Assembly (NCBI GenBank): GCA_004144935.1
Contig: SDZP01000031.1
Span: 1-17,390 of the forward strand
Direction of reading: 5' to 3'
DNA: 17,390 bases
Origin: Caulobacteraceae bacterium
GTDB lineage: Bacteria; Pseudomonadota; Alphaproteobacteria; Caulobacterales; Caulobacteraceae
The notes below the pieces were generated by a model. It saw only the letters and a program-made list of their open reading frames with translations, was not told the DNA's origin and made no database searches. The position numbers and the translations under genes were made by a program. This document shows, one piece after another, positions 9,438 through 16,309 of the stretch; the first letter of the stretch is position 1, and every line of letters begins with the position of its first letter.

Positions 9438-10099
9438 AGCCGATCCTCACCCTGCTCGGCCGCGAGCTGGCGCTCGGCTGGGGCCGGGGCGGCGGACCGC
9501 TACCGGCGCTGGCCTTCTATGCGGCCATCACCGTCCTGCTGCCGCTGGCGGCGGGGCCGGACACCAGCCGTCTTGCGCCGGTCGCCACCGGCGTGGCCTG
9601 GATGGCCCTCGCCCTGGCCAGCCTGCTGTCGCTGGAGCGTCTGTTCGAGCGCGACTTCGAGGACGGCGGCCTCGACCTGTTGATGACCGGCCCGGCGCCG
9701 CTGGAGCTGGTCTGCGCGGTCAAATGCCTGGCCCAGTGGCTGACCACCGCCGCGCCCCTGGCCCTGGCCGCCCCGCTGGCGGCGGTGATGCTCGGCGCCC
9801 CGCTCGGGGCCGCGCCAATGATCCTGGCCTGCGCCCTGGCCGGCGGCCTGGCTTTCGTGTTCGTCGGCGGCATCGGCGCCGCCCTGGCGCTCGGCGCCCG
9901 CCGCGGCGGGCTGCTGGTGGCGGCGATCGTCCTGCCGCTGTTCAGTCCGCCGGTCATCTTCGGCGGCGCGGCCCTCTATGCCGACCAACTGGGGTCGGGG
10001 GCGGGCGGCGGCCTGCTGCTGCTGCTCGGCTGGACCGCAGGGGCGGTCGCGCTGTCGCCCCTGGCCATGGCGGCGGCCTGCCGAAACGCCGTTCAGTGA
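9434..10099 (+). CDS. ccmB: Haem exporter permease CcmB
   Basis: This 221-residue integral membrane protein is the permease partner of CcmA; E. coli CcmB is 220 residues. About six hydrophobic segments are visible, and the family block FERDFEDGGLDLLMTGP lies between the second and third. Further matches are the AVKCLAQW segment and LPLFSPPVIFG in the fifth helix. The GTG start at 9434 overlaps the ccmA stop as GTGA, which implies translational coupling. A longer upstream extension in this frame overlaps ccmA and has no family similarity. The next gene starts 95 bases downstream, so the ccm cluster is interrupted here. Confidence 0.93.
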   Translation: MKPILTLLGRELALGWGRGGGPLPALAFYAAITVLLPLAAGPDTSRLAPVATGVAWMALALASLLSLERLFERDFEDGGLDLLMTGPAPLELVCAVKCLAQWLTTAAPLALAAPLAAVMLGAPLGAAPMILACALAGGLAFVFVGGIGAALALGARRGGLLVAAIVLPLFSPPVIFGGAALYADQLGSGAGGGLLLLLGWTAGAVALSPLAMAAACRNAVQ

Positions 10100-10194
10100 A
10101 GACTTCAGGACTGCAATGAAACCGGCCGGATCTGACATCCGCCAGCCATATGCGCCCCTCAGTCTGCCGGTATCGACCTTGGGGAAACCGCACC

Positions 10195-10872
10195 ATGAAC
10201 AGGATCCTTCGCACCACCGGCCTGCTGGCCAGCGCCGCCTTGGTGCTCATCGCCGGCGGCTCGGCCATCGCGGGCGAACCCGGCAAGACCGCCGACGAGC
10301 CGGTGGTCGTCTCCGGCAGCGACATCGGTCGTCCGATGCCGCTGCGCCGCCACTGGGATCCGGCCGCCCGCGCCGATCACCTGCGCACCCTCCTGCAGCT
10401 GCGCCCCGACCAGGAGCCGGCCCTCAAGGCCTTCCTCGAAGCCACCAGACCCGAGCCGTCCAGGTTCGAGGGCGAGCGCGGCAGGGACGCCGCGCCGGCC
10501 AGGCCGCTACTGACCACGCCCGAGCGCCTCGATCGCCAGGCCAGGCGGATGGCCGAGCACCAGGCGGCCTTTGCCAGGCGCGCCGCCGCCACCCGCACCT
10601 TCTATGGCCAGCTGAACGCCAGTCAGCAGAAGGTGTTCGACACCGTCGGCGCCCGCCATGGCGGCGGTCGTCACCTGAAGATGCTGCGTCGCGGCGGTCC
10701 GGGCGATCACCCCGGAGGCCGAATGATGCGTCACGGCGGCGAGGGCGCTCCCGGTCCCGGCGGCATGGCCTGGGGCGGCCAGCAGGGCGAGGACTTCGCC
10801 CTGCTCGGCGACGACATGGACATCCAGATCTTCATCGACGGCGAGGACTTCGAGCCCGGCGACGAGGACTAA
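10195..10872 (+). CDS. Exported Spy/CpxP-like protein within the ccm cluster
   Basis: The 225-residue protein has a signal peptide (about 1-26, cleavage after AIA). A helical, charged middle carries two degenerate LTxxQ motifs, LRPDQ (69-73) and LNASQ (140-144), the hallmark of Spy/CpxP/periplasmic metal sensor proteins. From about residue 155 it becomes rich in His, Met and Gly, then ends in an acidic tail (DGEDFEPGDED). Spy-type proteins are ATP-independent periplasmic chaperones or metal/stress sensors. A His/Met-rich tail could bind copper or haem, but that is inference. The ATG at 10195 has GGGGAA (10181-10186) upstream; an in-frame ATG at 10150 would place 15 non-signal residues in front. 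It lies between ccmB and ccmC in the same direction, which suggests, but does not prove, a link to cytochrome c assembly. Confidence 0.8.
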   Translation: MNRILRTTGLLASAALVLIAGGSAIAGEPGKTADEPVVVSGSDIGRPMPLRRHWDPAARADHLRTLLQLRPDQEPALKAFLEATRPEPSRFEGERGRDAAPARPLLTTPERLDRQARRMAEHQAAFARRAAATRTFYGQLNASQQKVFDTVGARHGGGRHLKMLRRGGPGDHPGGRMMRHGGEGAPGPGGMAWGGQQGEDFALLGDDMDIQIFIDGEDFEPGDED

Positions 10873-10888
10873 GGGGAATCCGAACCTT

Positions 10889-10921
10889 GCCCGCCGTCTC
10901 CCGCCCCTTTAGACGGCGGGC
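10889..10921 (+). promoter_or_regulatory. 11-bp perfect hairpin abutting the ccmC start codon
   Basis: GCCCGCCGTCT (10889-10899) and AGACGGCGGGC (10911-10921) are exact complements around an 11-base loop. The last stem base is the base before the ccmC ATG (10922). No T run follows, so it is not a standard terminator. A strong Shine-Dalgarno-like AAGGGGA (10871-10877), overlapping the previous stop codon, lies 11 bases before the stem. Folding would bring it close to the AUG. Confidence 0.6.
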
Positions 10922-11644
10922 ATGGTCTCATTCCTGACCAATCCCCGGTCGTTCATGGCCTTCTCGCGGATCGCCGCCCCCGTGCTGGGCGTGGCGACCG
11001 CCTGCGCCTTCGTGCTCGGCCTCTACCGCACCTTCAGCGTCCCCGAGGACGCGCTGCACGGCGACACCGTGCGCATGATGTTCATCCATGTGCCGGCCGC
11101 CTGGCTGGCCATGTTCGCCTATGCCTGCCTTGGCGTCGCCAGCCTGCTGAACCTGGTCTTCCGCCAGGCCCTGGCCGATCTCGCGGCCCGCGCCTGCGCC
11201 CCGCTGGGCGCCGGCTTCACCGCCCTGGCTCTGGTCACCGGTTCGCTCTGGGGCCGTCCGACCTGGGGCACCTGGTGGGAGTGGGACGGGCGGATGACGT
11301 CGGTGCTGGTCCTGTTCCTGCTGTGGGTGGCCTATATCGCCCTTCGCGCGGCCATCGACGACGAGGCCCGCGCGGCCCGCGCTGGCGCCATCCTGGCCCT
11401 GGTCGGCATCGTCAACCTGCCGATCATCCACTACTCGGTCTACTGGTGGAACAGCCTGCACCAGGGTTCCTCCACCCTCGGCGCCGACAAGGGTGACGCC
11501 CTGCCGCCGGTCTATGGGGCGACGTTGGGGATCATGGGTCTGGCCTATCTGGGCCTGTTCGGCGCCCTCTGGCTGACCCGCATCCGCACCGAGGTGCGCC
11601 TGCGCCGTCTGCGCGCGGCCGCCCTGCGCGCGGCGGAGGACTGA
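10922..11644 (+). CDS. ccmC: Haem-handling protein CcmC
   Basis: The 240-residue, six-helix membrane protein presents haem to CcmE. The tryptophan-rich WWD motif is WGTWWEWDG (residues 115-123), flanked by the two expected haem-ligand histidines, His56 (MMFIHVPAAW) and His180 (WWNSLHQGS). These correspond to H60 and H184 of E. coli CcmC. The ATG at 10922 gives the family-like start MVSFLTNP. It has no adjacent Shine-Dalgarno because the upstream bases form a hairpin; a second ATG at 10955 is in frame but would cut the conserved N-terminus. ccmD follows four bases after the stop. Confidence 0.95.
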   Translation: MVSFLTNPRSFMAFSRIAAPVLGVATACAFVLGLYRTFSVPEDALHGDTVRMMFIHVPAAWLAMFAYACLGVASLLNLVFRQALADLAARACAPLGAGFTALALVTGSLWGRPTWGTWWEWDGRMTSVLVLFLLWVAYIALRAAIDDEARAARAGAILALVGIVNLPIIHYSVYWWNSLHQGSSTLGADKGDALPPVYGATLGIMGLAYLGLFGALWLTRIRTEVRLRRLRAAALRAAED

Positions 11645-11648
11645 CGGC

Positions 11649-11807
11649 ATGTTCGACGTCCAGTTCGGGCACTACGCCCCCTATATCTGGAGCGCCTTCG
11701 CGATCACCGGCCTCGTGCTCGGCTGGATGGTCGTCGACACCCTGCTGGCCGCCCGCCGTGCTTCCGATCAGGCCCGCAGGCAGGGCCTGGAGGAAGACTG
11801 GCGGTGA
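11649..11807 (+). CDS. ccmD: Haem exporter subunit CcmD
   Basis: This 52-residue single-helix membrane protein fits CcmD by size, position and pattern. It has a short N-terminus with an aromatic HYAPYIWSAF segment, one membrane helix (about residues 12-32), and a basic cytoplasmic end (AARRASDQARR). CcmD is needed to release holo-CcmE from the CcmABCD complex. The start ATG is at 11649, just after the ccmC stop. Its TGA (11805-11807) overlaps the GTG start of ccmG as GTGA. Confidence 0.88.
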   Translation: MFDVQFGHYAPYIWSAFAITGLVLGWMVVDTLLAARRASDQARRQGLEEDWR

Positions 11808-12328
11808 AGCCGCTGGCCCTCAAGCGCCTGGCCGCCCTGCTGCCGCTGGTTGCGCTGCTGCTGCTGGCGGCGGTCTTCGCCGCCAAGTCCCTTTGGCGCG
11901 ACACCCAGGTCGAGACCCACGCCATGGTCGGCAAGCGCCTGCCGGCGGTGATGCTGACTGGACTGGACGGCGGCGCGCCGGGGCCCGTCAAGGCGGGTGG
12001 CGGTCCCTACCTCGTCAACTTCTTCGCCAGCTGGTGCCCGCCCTGCATCGTCGAGCATCCCCAGCTGATGGCGCTCAAGGCCGAGGGCGTCCCCATCGTC
12101 GGCGTGGCCTACAAGGACGACCCCAGCCGGACCCGGGCCTTCATCGCGGAGCATGGCGATCCCTTCGCCACGATACTGGTGGATCGCGACGGCCGGGCCG
12201 GCATGGAGTTCGGGGTCACCGGACCGCCCGAGACCTACCTGGTCTCCTCGGACGGGGTCATCCTCGCCAAGCACATCGGCGAACTGGATGAAACGGCGGC
12301 CAGAACCCTGCTCAGCCAGGCGCGTTAA
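11804..12328 (+). CDS. ccmG: Thiol:disulfide interchange protein CcmG/DsbE
   Basis: The 174-residue membrane-anchored periplasmic thioredoxin has an N-terminal anchor at residues about 9-28. The active site is WCPPC (Cys78, Cys81) inside NFFASWCPPCIVEHP, and the cis-proline loop GVTGPPETYLV is typical of CcmG. It keeps apocytochrome CxxCH cysteines reduced for haem ligation, drawing electrons from CcdA or DsbD. The GTG start at 11804 overlaps the ccmD stop, so translation is probably coupled. The TAA stop lies inside a CtrA-like box. ccmE, ccmF, ccmH and ccmI do not follow, so the cluster is split in this genome. Confidence 0.94.
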   Translation: MKPLALKRLAALLPLVALLLLAAVFAAKSLWRDTQVETHAMVGKRLPAVMLTGLDGGAPGPVKAGGGPYLVNFFASWCPPCIVEHPQLMALKAEGVPIVGVAYKDDPSRTRAFIAEHGDPFATILVDRDGRAGMEFGVTGPPETYLVSSDGVILAKHIGELDETAARTLLSQAR

Positions 12329-12343
12329 GGTTTCAGTAACCAT
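12325..12343 (+). promoter_or_regulatory. Candidate CtrA binding box
   Basis: TTAA (12325-12328), seven bases, then GTAACCAT (12336-12343) matches the Caulobacter CtrA consensus TTAA-N7-TTAAC with one mismatch, including the CCAT extension often seen after the second half. The first half overlaps the ccmG stop codon. The box ends 20 bases before the ATG of the 80-residue gene, so it sits where a -35/-10 region would be. Confidence 0.45.
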
Positions 12344-12363
12344 AACGACCGAAGCCTCTTCGC

Positions 12364-12606
12364 ATGGCCGACATTCGTCCCACCAGCTGGCAGACTGCCC
12401 CCGCGCCGATCACCGCGCCGGGCCGCACCGCGGCGCAGCGGGCCTTCTTCGACGCCGCCATGGGCCGGGCGGCGCCCGCCGCCCCTGTGCCGGCGGCGCA
12501 ACCGATCGCCGCCCCGGCCCAGCGGCCGCTGCAGGCCTCCCCGCTGAGTGAAGAGCCGCCCCGGAAAATCCTGCGGCCGGGCTCGCTGGTCGATATCCGC
12601 GTCTAG
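12364..12606 (+). CDS. Small hypothetical Ala/Pro-rich protein
   Basis: I do not recognise this 80-residue protein. It has no signal peptide or membrane segment. The middle (about residues 30-65) is Ala/Pro-rich and probably disordered. The end, ILRPGSLVDIRV, looks like a short folded or binding motif. Coding is supported by codon use, by the lack of a competing frame, and by its neat fit between the ccmG stop and the convergent HPr gene (10 bases away). No Shine-Dalgarno is seen. A CGAAG/CTTCG mini-hairpin (12350-12362) ends one base before the ATG, and a CtrA-like box lies just upstream, so the mRNA may have a very short leader. Confidence 0.68.
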   Translation: MADIRPTSWQTAPAPITAPGRTAAQRAFFDAAMGRAAPAAPVPAAQPIAAPAQRPLQASPLSEEPPRKILRPGSLVDIRV

Positions 12607-12616
12607 CCCTGGGGGC

Positions 12617-12889
12617 TCAGCGCTCTTCGTCGAACTTGTTGGCCACCAGTTCGCACAGCGCCGCCAGCGCCGCCTCCGCGTCCGGGCCCTCGGCGCTGAT
12701 CTCCACCGTCGAGCCGATCCCCGCCGCCAGCATCATCAGCCCCATGATCGACCGGGCGTCGACCGACTGGCCCTCGCGGCTGACCTGGATTTCGGCGTCG
12801 AAATTGCCGGCGAGCTTGACGAACTTGGCCGAGGCGCGGGCGTGCAGCCCCCGCTCATTGACGATCTCGACCGTGCGTCGTGCCGTCAC
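12617..12889 (-). CDS. ptsH: Phosphocarrier protein HPr
   Basis: The 90-residue phosphocarrier has the active-site histidine His16 in GLHARAS with Arg18. The regulatory serine is Ser47 in SIMGLMMLAA, the target of HPr kinase. In Alphaproteobacteria this HPr takes phosphate from EI-Ntr (PtsP) and passes it to EIIA proteins, for regulation rather than sugar uptake. The GTG start at 12889 overlaps the stop of the EIIA gene as GTGA. It is the last gene of the chvI-to-HPr run seen here and converges on the 80-residue gene with no terminator visible between them. Confidence 0.94.
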   Translation of the reverse strand: MTARRTVEIVNERGLHARASAKFVKLAGNFDAEIQVSREGQSVDARSIMGLMMLAAGIGSTVEISAEGPDAEAALAALCELVANKFDEER

Positions 12890-13290
12890 TTATCGGCCGC
12901 CAGCATGTAGGAGGCCACGGCGATGTACTTGCGGCCGGCGTCCTGGGCATGATGGACGCAGGCCTCCAGGGTTTCCCGGGTCCGCAGCGACGCCAGCTTG
13001 ATGAGCATCGGCAGGTTGAGCCCGGCGATCACTTCGGCGCGGGTCTGTTCCATGACGCTGATGGCCAGGTTGGACGGCGTGCCGCCGAACATGTCGGTCA
13101 ACAGGATGACGCCATCGCCGGTGTCGACGCGGGCGCAGGCCGCAAGGATGTCCTTGCGGCGCTTTTCCATGTCGTCGTCGGGCCCGATGCAGATGGGCTC
13201 GACCCGCTCCTGCGGCCCGACCACATGCTCCATGGCGAAGATGAACTCTTCAGCCAGCCGCCCGTGCGTGACGATCACCAGGCCGATCAT
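12886..13290 (-). CDS. PTS system EIIA, mannose family (regulatory)
   Basis: This 134-residue EIIA of the mannose/PtsM type has the phosphorylated His9 in VIVTHGRLAEEF and the conserved LLTDMFGGTPSNLA motif. No EIIB or EIIC is encoded nearby, so it is the sensory EIIA of the rudimentary PTS found beside HPr and HPr kinase in Alphaproteobacteria. It probably reports phosphorylation state to other proteins. It starts 70 bases after the hprK stop; that gap holds a CAAGGCC/GGCCTTG hairpin without a T run. Its TGA overlaps the HPr start. Confidence 0.92.
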   Translation of the reverse strand: MIGLVIVTHGRLAEEFIFAMEHVVGPQERVEPICIGPDDDMEKRRKDILAACARVDTGDGVILLTDMFGGTPSNLAISVMEQTRAEVIAGLNLPMLIKLASLRTRETLEACVHHAQDAGRKYIAVASYMLAADK

Positions 13291-13360
13291 GCCTGCATTC
13301 TCACAAACTCACCCCTTGCCCGGGCCCCTCAAGGCCGCGCGGGAGGCCTTGATACGCTCC

Positions 13361-13795
13361 TCAAGTACGAATCCCAACCCGTTCGAGCATGGCGATGAGT
13401 TTCAGTGCGGCGGCGGGTTCGAACGGCCACAGGCGACGCAGGGGAAGCACAACGCCCAGGCGGCTCGTCGTCTCCGGCTCGGGCGTCCGCTCGATACAGC
13501 CGGCCTCCGTTTCGCAGACGACGACCAGGTCGATCCCGGCGTAGGGCAGGGCGGCGACGGGGGTGATTCCCAGGCCGCGGATTTCCATCAACCCGGCCAA
13601 GGTCTCCGGCGCCCGGCCGAACAGCCGGCCATCGCTTGTCCAGGCCAACACCCGGTCATCCGCCACCAGCCGGCCGCCGAGGCTCAGGGTTCGCAGGGCC
13701 AGATCGCTCTTGCCGGCCCCCGACGGACCTTCGATCAGCACCCCGCGCCAGCGCCGGCCCAGCCACAGGGCGACGAGGCCCGCGTGCAGGATCAC
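13361..13795 (-). CDS. hprK: HPr kinase/phosphorylase, short alphaproteobacterial form
   Basis: The 144-residue protein holds only the catalytic domain of HPr kinase. Walker A is GPSGAGKS (23-30), followed by the LVADDRV segment (Asp46, Asp47) and the family signature EIRGLGI (71-77). Firmicute HprK is about 310 residues with an extra N-terminal domain; Alphaproteobacteria normally carry this short form, so it is not a truncation. It phosphorylates HPr on Ser47, and the signature suggests possible phosphorylase activity. The GTG start at 13795 overlaps the chvG stop as GTGA, coupling it to the kinase gene. Confidence 0.92.
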   Translation of the reverse strand: MILHAGLVALWLGRRWRGVLIEGPSGAGKSDLALRTLSLGGRLVADDRVLAWTSDGRLFGRAPETLAGLMEIRGLGITPVAALPYAGIDLVVVCETEAGCIERTPEPETTSRLGVVLPLRRLWPFEPAAALKLIAMLERVGIRT

Positions 13796-15381
13796 GACCG
13801 TCCCGCCGGCAGGGACAGTTCGAAGCGGGCCCCGACAACCCTCCCCGTGTCGTCCGTCCGGTTGTGGGCCATCAGGCTGCCGCCGTGGGCCAGGGTGATC
13901 TGGCGGGCGATCGACAGGCCGAGGCCTGAATTGCCGCCGAACGCCGCGCCCTTGGGACGGGCCGTGTAGAAGCGCTCGAAGACCGTCTCCAGATTGTCGG
14001 CGGGTATGCCCGGGCCGTCATCCTCGACCTCGACCAGGACCCGACCCTTTTCCTGAACCACGGTAACCCGCACCTCGCCATCCGGCGGGCTGAAGGAGCG
14101 GGCGTTGTCGATCAGGTTGCGGACCACCTGGCCGAGCGGGCCTTCCTGGCCGGCGATGACCGTCTCGCCCTCCGGCGCGATCAGGCTCACCCGCGCCTCG
14201 CCGGGTTTGCGGGCGGCGTCGTAGATCGACAGGATGTCGGTCAGCAGGCGGGTCAGGTCGAAGCGCTTGAACGACTCCCGCGACAGCTCGGCGTCCAGCC
14301 GCGAGGCGTTGGAGATGTCGCCGATCAGCCGGTCCAGCCGGCCGACGTCCTGCTTGAGGATGCCCAGCAGCTTCTCCCGACCCGGCCCGTCCGGCACGAT
14401 CTCCAGGGTCTCGACCGCCGAGCGGATGGAGGTCAGCGGATTGCGGATCTCGTGGGCGACATCGGCGGCGAAGCGTTCGATGGCGTCCATGCGGGTGCTG
14501 AGGGTGTCGGTCATCTCCTCCAGGGACCGCGACAGGTCCCCGATCTCATCCTGCCGGCGAGCGAGGTCGGGCAACCTGATGGCCCGCGAGCGGTTCAGCC
14601 GCACACGGTCGGCTGCCTCGGCCAGCCGCAGCATCGGCCGGGCCACCAGGGCGTAGAGCAACACCGAGCTCAGCAGGGTGACGGCGATGGCGATCAGGGC
14701 GAACGGGATCAGGGCCCTGCGTTCGGCGGCGATGATTTCGTCCACGTCCCCGGCCTCAAGGGTCAGGACGCCCAGCACCGCCTTCACCCGCTGAATGGGG
14801 ATGGAGACGCTGACCACCGTGTCGCCGTTCTCGGCGATCCGGGTGTTGCGCACCGATTCGCCGAGAATGGCTTCGCGCCATTCCTCGGCCAGGGCCTTGC
14901 GGGCCTTGTCGATGACCGCCGGATCGGCGTCGGCGTCCTGCAGGCGGAAGCTGGGGCCGGCCTCGCCCCGTTTGCGGGCGGGGGGCAGCACCTGCCACTC
15001 GACCCGGTCGTCGACGACATAGCTGTCGGCCAGCAGCCGGCCCTGGGTGTCGTACAGCCGCACCCGCTGGGAACGCGGCACGTGCAGCAGCTGCAGGATA
15101 CGGGCGGCGCGGTCGGCCTGCAGGTAGGGGGTCGGTTCGCCCTGGGTCGCGGCCTCGGCCATGATCTGGCCGATCAGTTCGCCCTGCAGGCTGAGGCTGT
15201 CGAGCCGCGCCTCGACCAGTCCGCGGCGGATCTCGTTGAGCACCAGGGCTCCCGAGATCAGCACCGCCAGCCCGATCAGGTTCAGCCCAACGATCAGCCG
15301 CCCCAGCCGCGAGCCGCGCGACCAGAACCGCCAGCGCGAGACACGCCTTGGCGCATCCGGCTGGCGGGGTTCAGGCCTCAC
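13792..15381 (-). CDS. chvG: Sensor histidine kinase ChvG (ExoS/BvrS family)
   Basis: This 529-residue membrane kinase senses envelope stress or acid and phosphorylates ChvI. A first membrane helix (about 30-55) is followed by a roughly 200-residue periplasmic sensor domain. A second helix (LIPFALIAIAVTLLSSVLLYAL) leads to HAMP, then the H box FAADVAHEIRNPLTS with phospho-acceptor His310. The ATPase boxes are N (NLIDNARSFSPP), G1 (VEDDGPGIP), F (ERFYTARP) and G2 (NSGLGLSIA). The GTG at 15381, 16 bases after the chvI stop, is preferred. An ATG at 15429 is in frame but overlaps chvI and adds residues without family character. The Shine-Dalgarno is weak for both. Confidence 0.9.
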   Translation of the reverse strand: MRPEPRQPDAPRRVSRWRFWSRGSRLGRLIVGLNLIGLAVLISGALVLNEIRRGLVEARLDSLSLQGELIGQIMAEAATQGEPTPYLQADRAARILQLLHVPRSQRVRLYDTQGRLLADSYVVDDRVEWQVLPPARKRGEAGPSFRLQDADADPAVIDKARKALAEEWREAILGESVRNTRIAENGDTVVSVSIPIQRVKAVLGVLTLEAGDVDEIIAAERRALIPFALIAIAVTLLSSVLLYALVARPMLRLAEAADRVRLNRSRAIRLPDLARRQDEIGDLSRSLEEMTDTLSTRMDAIERFAADVAHEIRNPLTSIRSAVETLEIVPDGPGREKLLGILKQDVGRLDRLIGDISNASRLDAELSRESFKRFDLTRLLTDILSIYDAARKPGEARVSLIAPEGETVIAGQEGPLGQVVRNLIDNARSFSPPDGEVRVTVVQEKGRVLVEVEDDGPGIPADNLETVFERFYTARPKGAAFGGNSGLGLSIARQITLAHGGSLMAHNRTDDTGRVVGARFELSLPAGRS

Positions 15382-15397
15382 ATCCGGCCGCGAGCCG

Positions 15398-16108
15398 TCA
15401 GGACTCGCGATAGCGGTAGCCGACGCCATACAGGGTCTCGATCGCGTCGAACTCGCTGTCCACCTGGCGGAACTTCTTGCGCATCCGCTTGATGTGGCTG
15501 TCGATGGTGCGGTCATCGACATACACCTGATCGTCGTAGGCGGCGTCCATCAGGTTGTCGCGGCTCTTCACGAAGCCGGGCCGCTGGGCGAGGGACTGCA
15601 GCAGCAGGAACTCGGTGACGGTCAGCCGCACCGGCCGGCCCTCCCACAGGCTCTCATGGCGCTCGGGATCCAGGGTCAGCTTGCCGCGCCGCATCATCTT
15701 GGCGCTGGCCGCCGCCTGCTGCTCGGCGCTGGCGCCGCTGTCCTCGGGGGCCGCTCGCCGGAGCACCGCCTTGACCCGTTCCAGCAACAGCCGCTGGCTG
15801 AACGGCTTGTGCATGTAGTCGTCGGCGCCGAGATTGAAGCCGAGGATTTCGTCGATCTCGTCGTCCTTGCTGGTCAGCATGATGACCGGCAGCTCCGAGG
15901 TCTGGCGCAGGCGGCGCAGCAGTTCCATGCCGTCCATGCGGGGCATCTTCACGTCGAGGATGGCCAGGTCCGGCGGATCGTTCTGCAGGGCCTCAAGGCC
16001 GCTCGCGCCGTCGTAATAGGCCTTCACGCTATGGCCGTGGCTCTCCAGCGCCAGGGAGACGGAAGCGACGATATTCTCGTCGTCGTCCACGAGGGTGATG
16101 TTCGCCAT
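15398..16108 (-). CDS. chvI: Response regulator ChvI (OmpR family)
   Basis: The 236-residue response regulator has a receiver domain (about 1-120) with the acidic pocket DDDE, phospho-acceptor Asp52 in AILDVKMPRMDG, and the conserved lysine in YMHKPFS. A linker precedes an OmpR-type winged-helix DNA-binding domain whose recognition part reads DDRTIDSHIKRMRKKF. ChvI orthologues (BvrR, ChvI) control envelope and acid-stress genes and are usually cotranscribed with chvG and hprK, as the spacing here suggests. The ATG at 16108 has a good AAAGGA Shine-Dalgarno. The upstream intergenic region carries a tandem repeat that may be an operator. Confidence 0.96.
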   Translation of the reverse strand: MANITLVDDDENIVASVSLALESHGHSVKAYYDGASGLEALQNDPPDLAILDVKMPRMDGMELLRRLRQTSELPVIMLTSKDDEIDEILGFNLGADDYMHKPFSQRLLLERVKAVLRRAAPEDSGASAEQQAAASAKMMRRGKLTLDPERHESLWEGRPVRLTVTEFLLLQSLAQRPGFVKSRDNLMDAAYDDQVYVDDRTIDSHIKRMRKKFRQVDSEFDAIETLYGVGYRYRES

Positions 16109-16193
16109 GATGTCCTTTGTCTTTCGGGCGCGTTGAATTGTGATGGAAACTAACGCCCGCTACGCACAGTGCAACGCATGGCGAGCGTCCATG

Positions 16194-16216
16194 GCCGCAA
16201 TAGGCGCCGCAATAGG
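16194..16216. repeat. Tandem 11-base direct repeat upstream of chvI
   Basis: GCCGCAATAGG occurs twice, at 16194-16204 and 16206-16216, with a 12-base period. It lies about 85 bases upstream of the chvI start and about 95 bases before the divergent gene at 16310. Tandem sites for an OmpR-family dimer typically repeat at 10-11 bases, so a 12-base period is suggestive but not a clean fit. Confidence 0.5.
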
Positions 16217-16289
16217 GCGAGAAGTCGGCGCAAGGTTTCGCTGAGGATACGCTAAACCGGACCTTAAGGCGTTGGCCGTCAGGATAAAT

Positions 16290-16309
16290 CCGGAAAAGTG
16301 GGGACCCGG
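16290..16309. repeat. Partial copy of the AAGTGG..ACC.GG dispersed repeat
   Basis: TCCGG (about 16289-16293) and CCGGA (16306-16310) flank the core AAGTGGGGACCCGG (16296-16309), similar to AAGTGGAAACCGG at 3957-3969. The element directly precedes the start codon at 16310, and its GTGGGGA may serve as the ribosome binding site. Confidence 0.35.

Noticed and set aside
10889..10921. Intrinsic terminator between the Spy-like gene and ccmC
   Set aside because: The stem is strong, but no T run follows and the ccmC start codon comes immediately after. A regulatory hairpin fits better.
13361..13795. hprK as a truncated gene
   Set aside because: Alphaproteobacteria normally carry this short catalytic-domain-only form, and Walker A and the family signature are intact.
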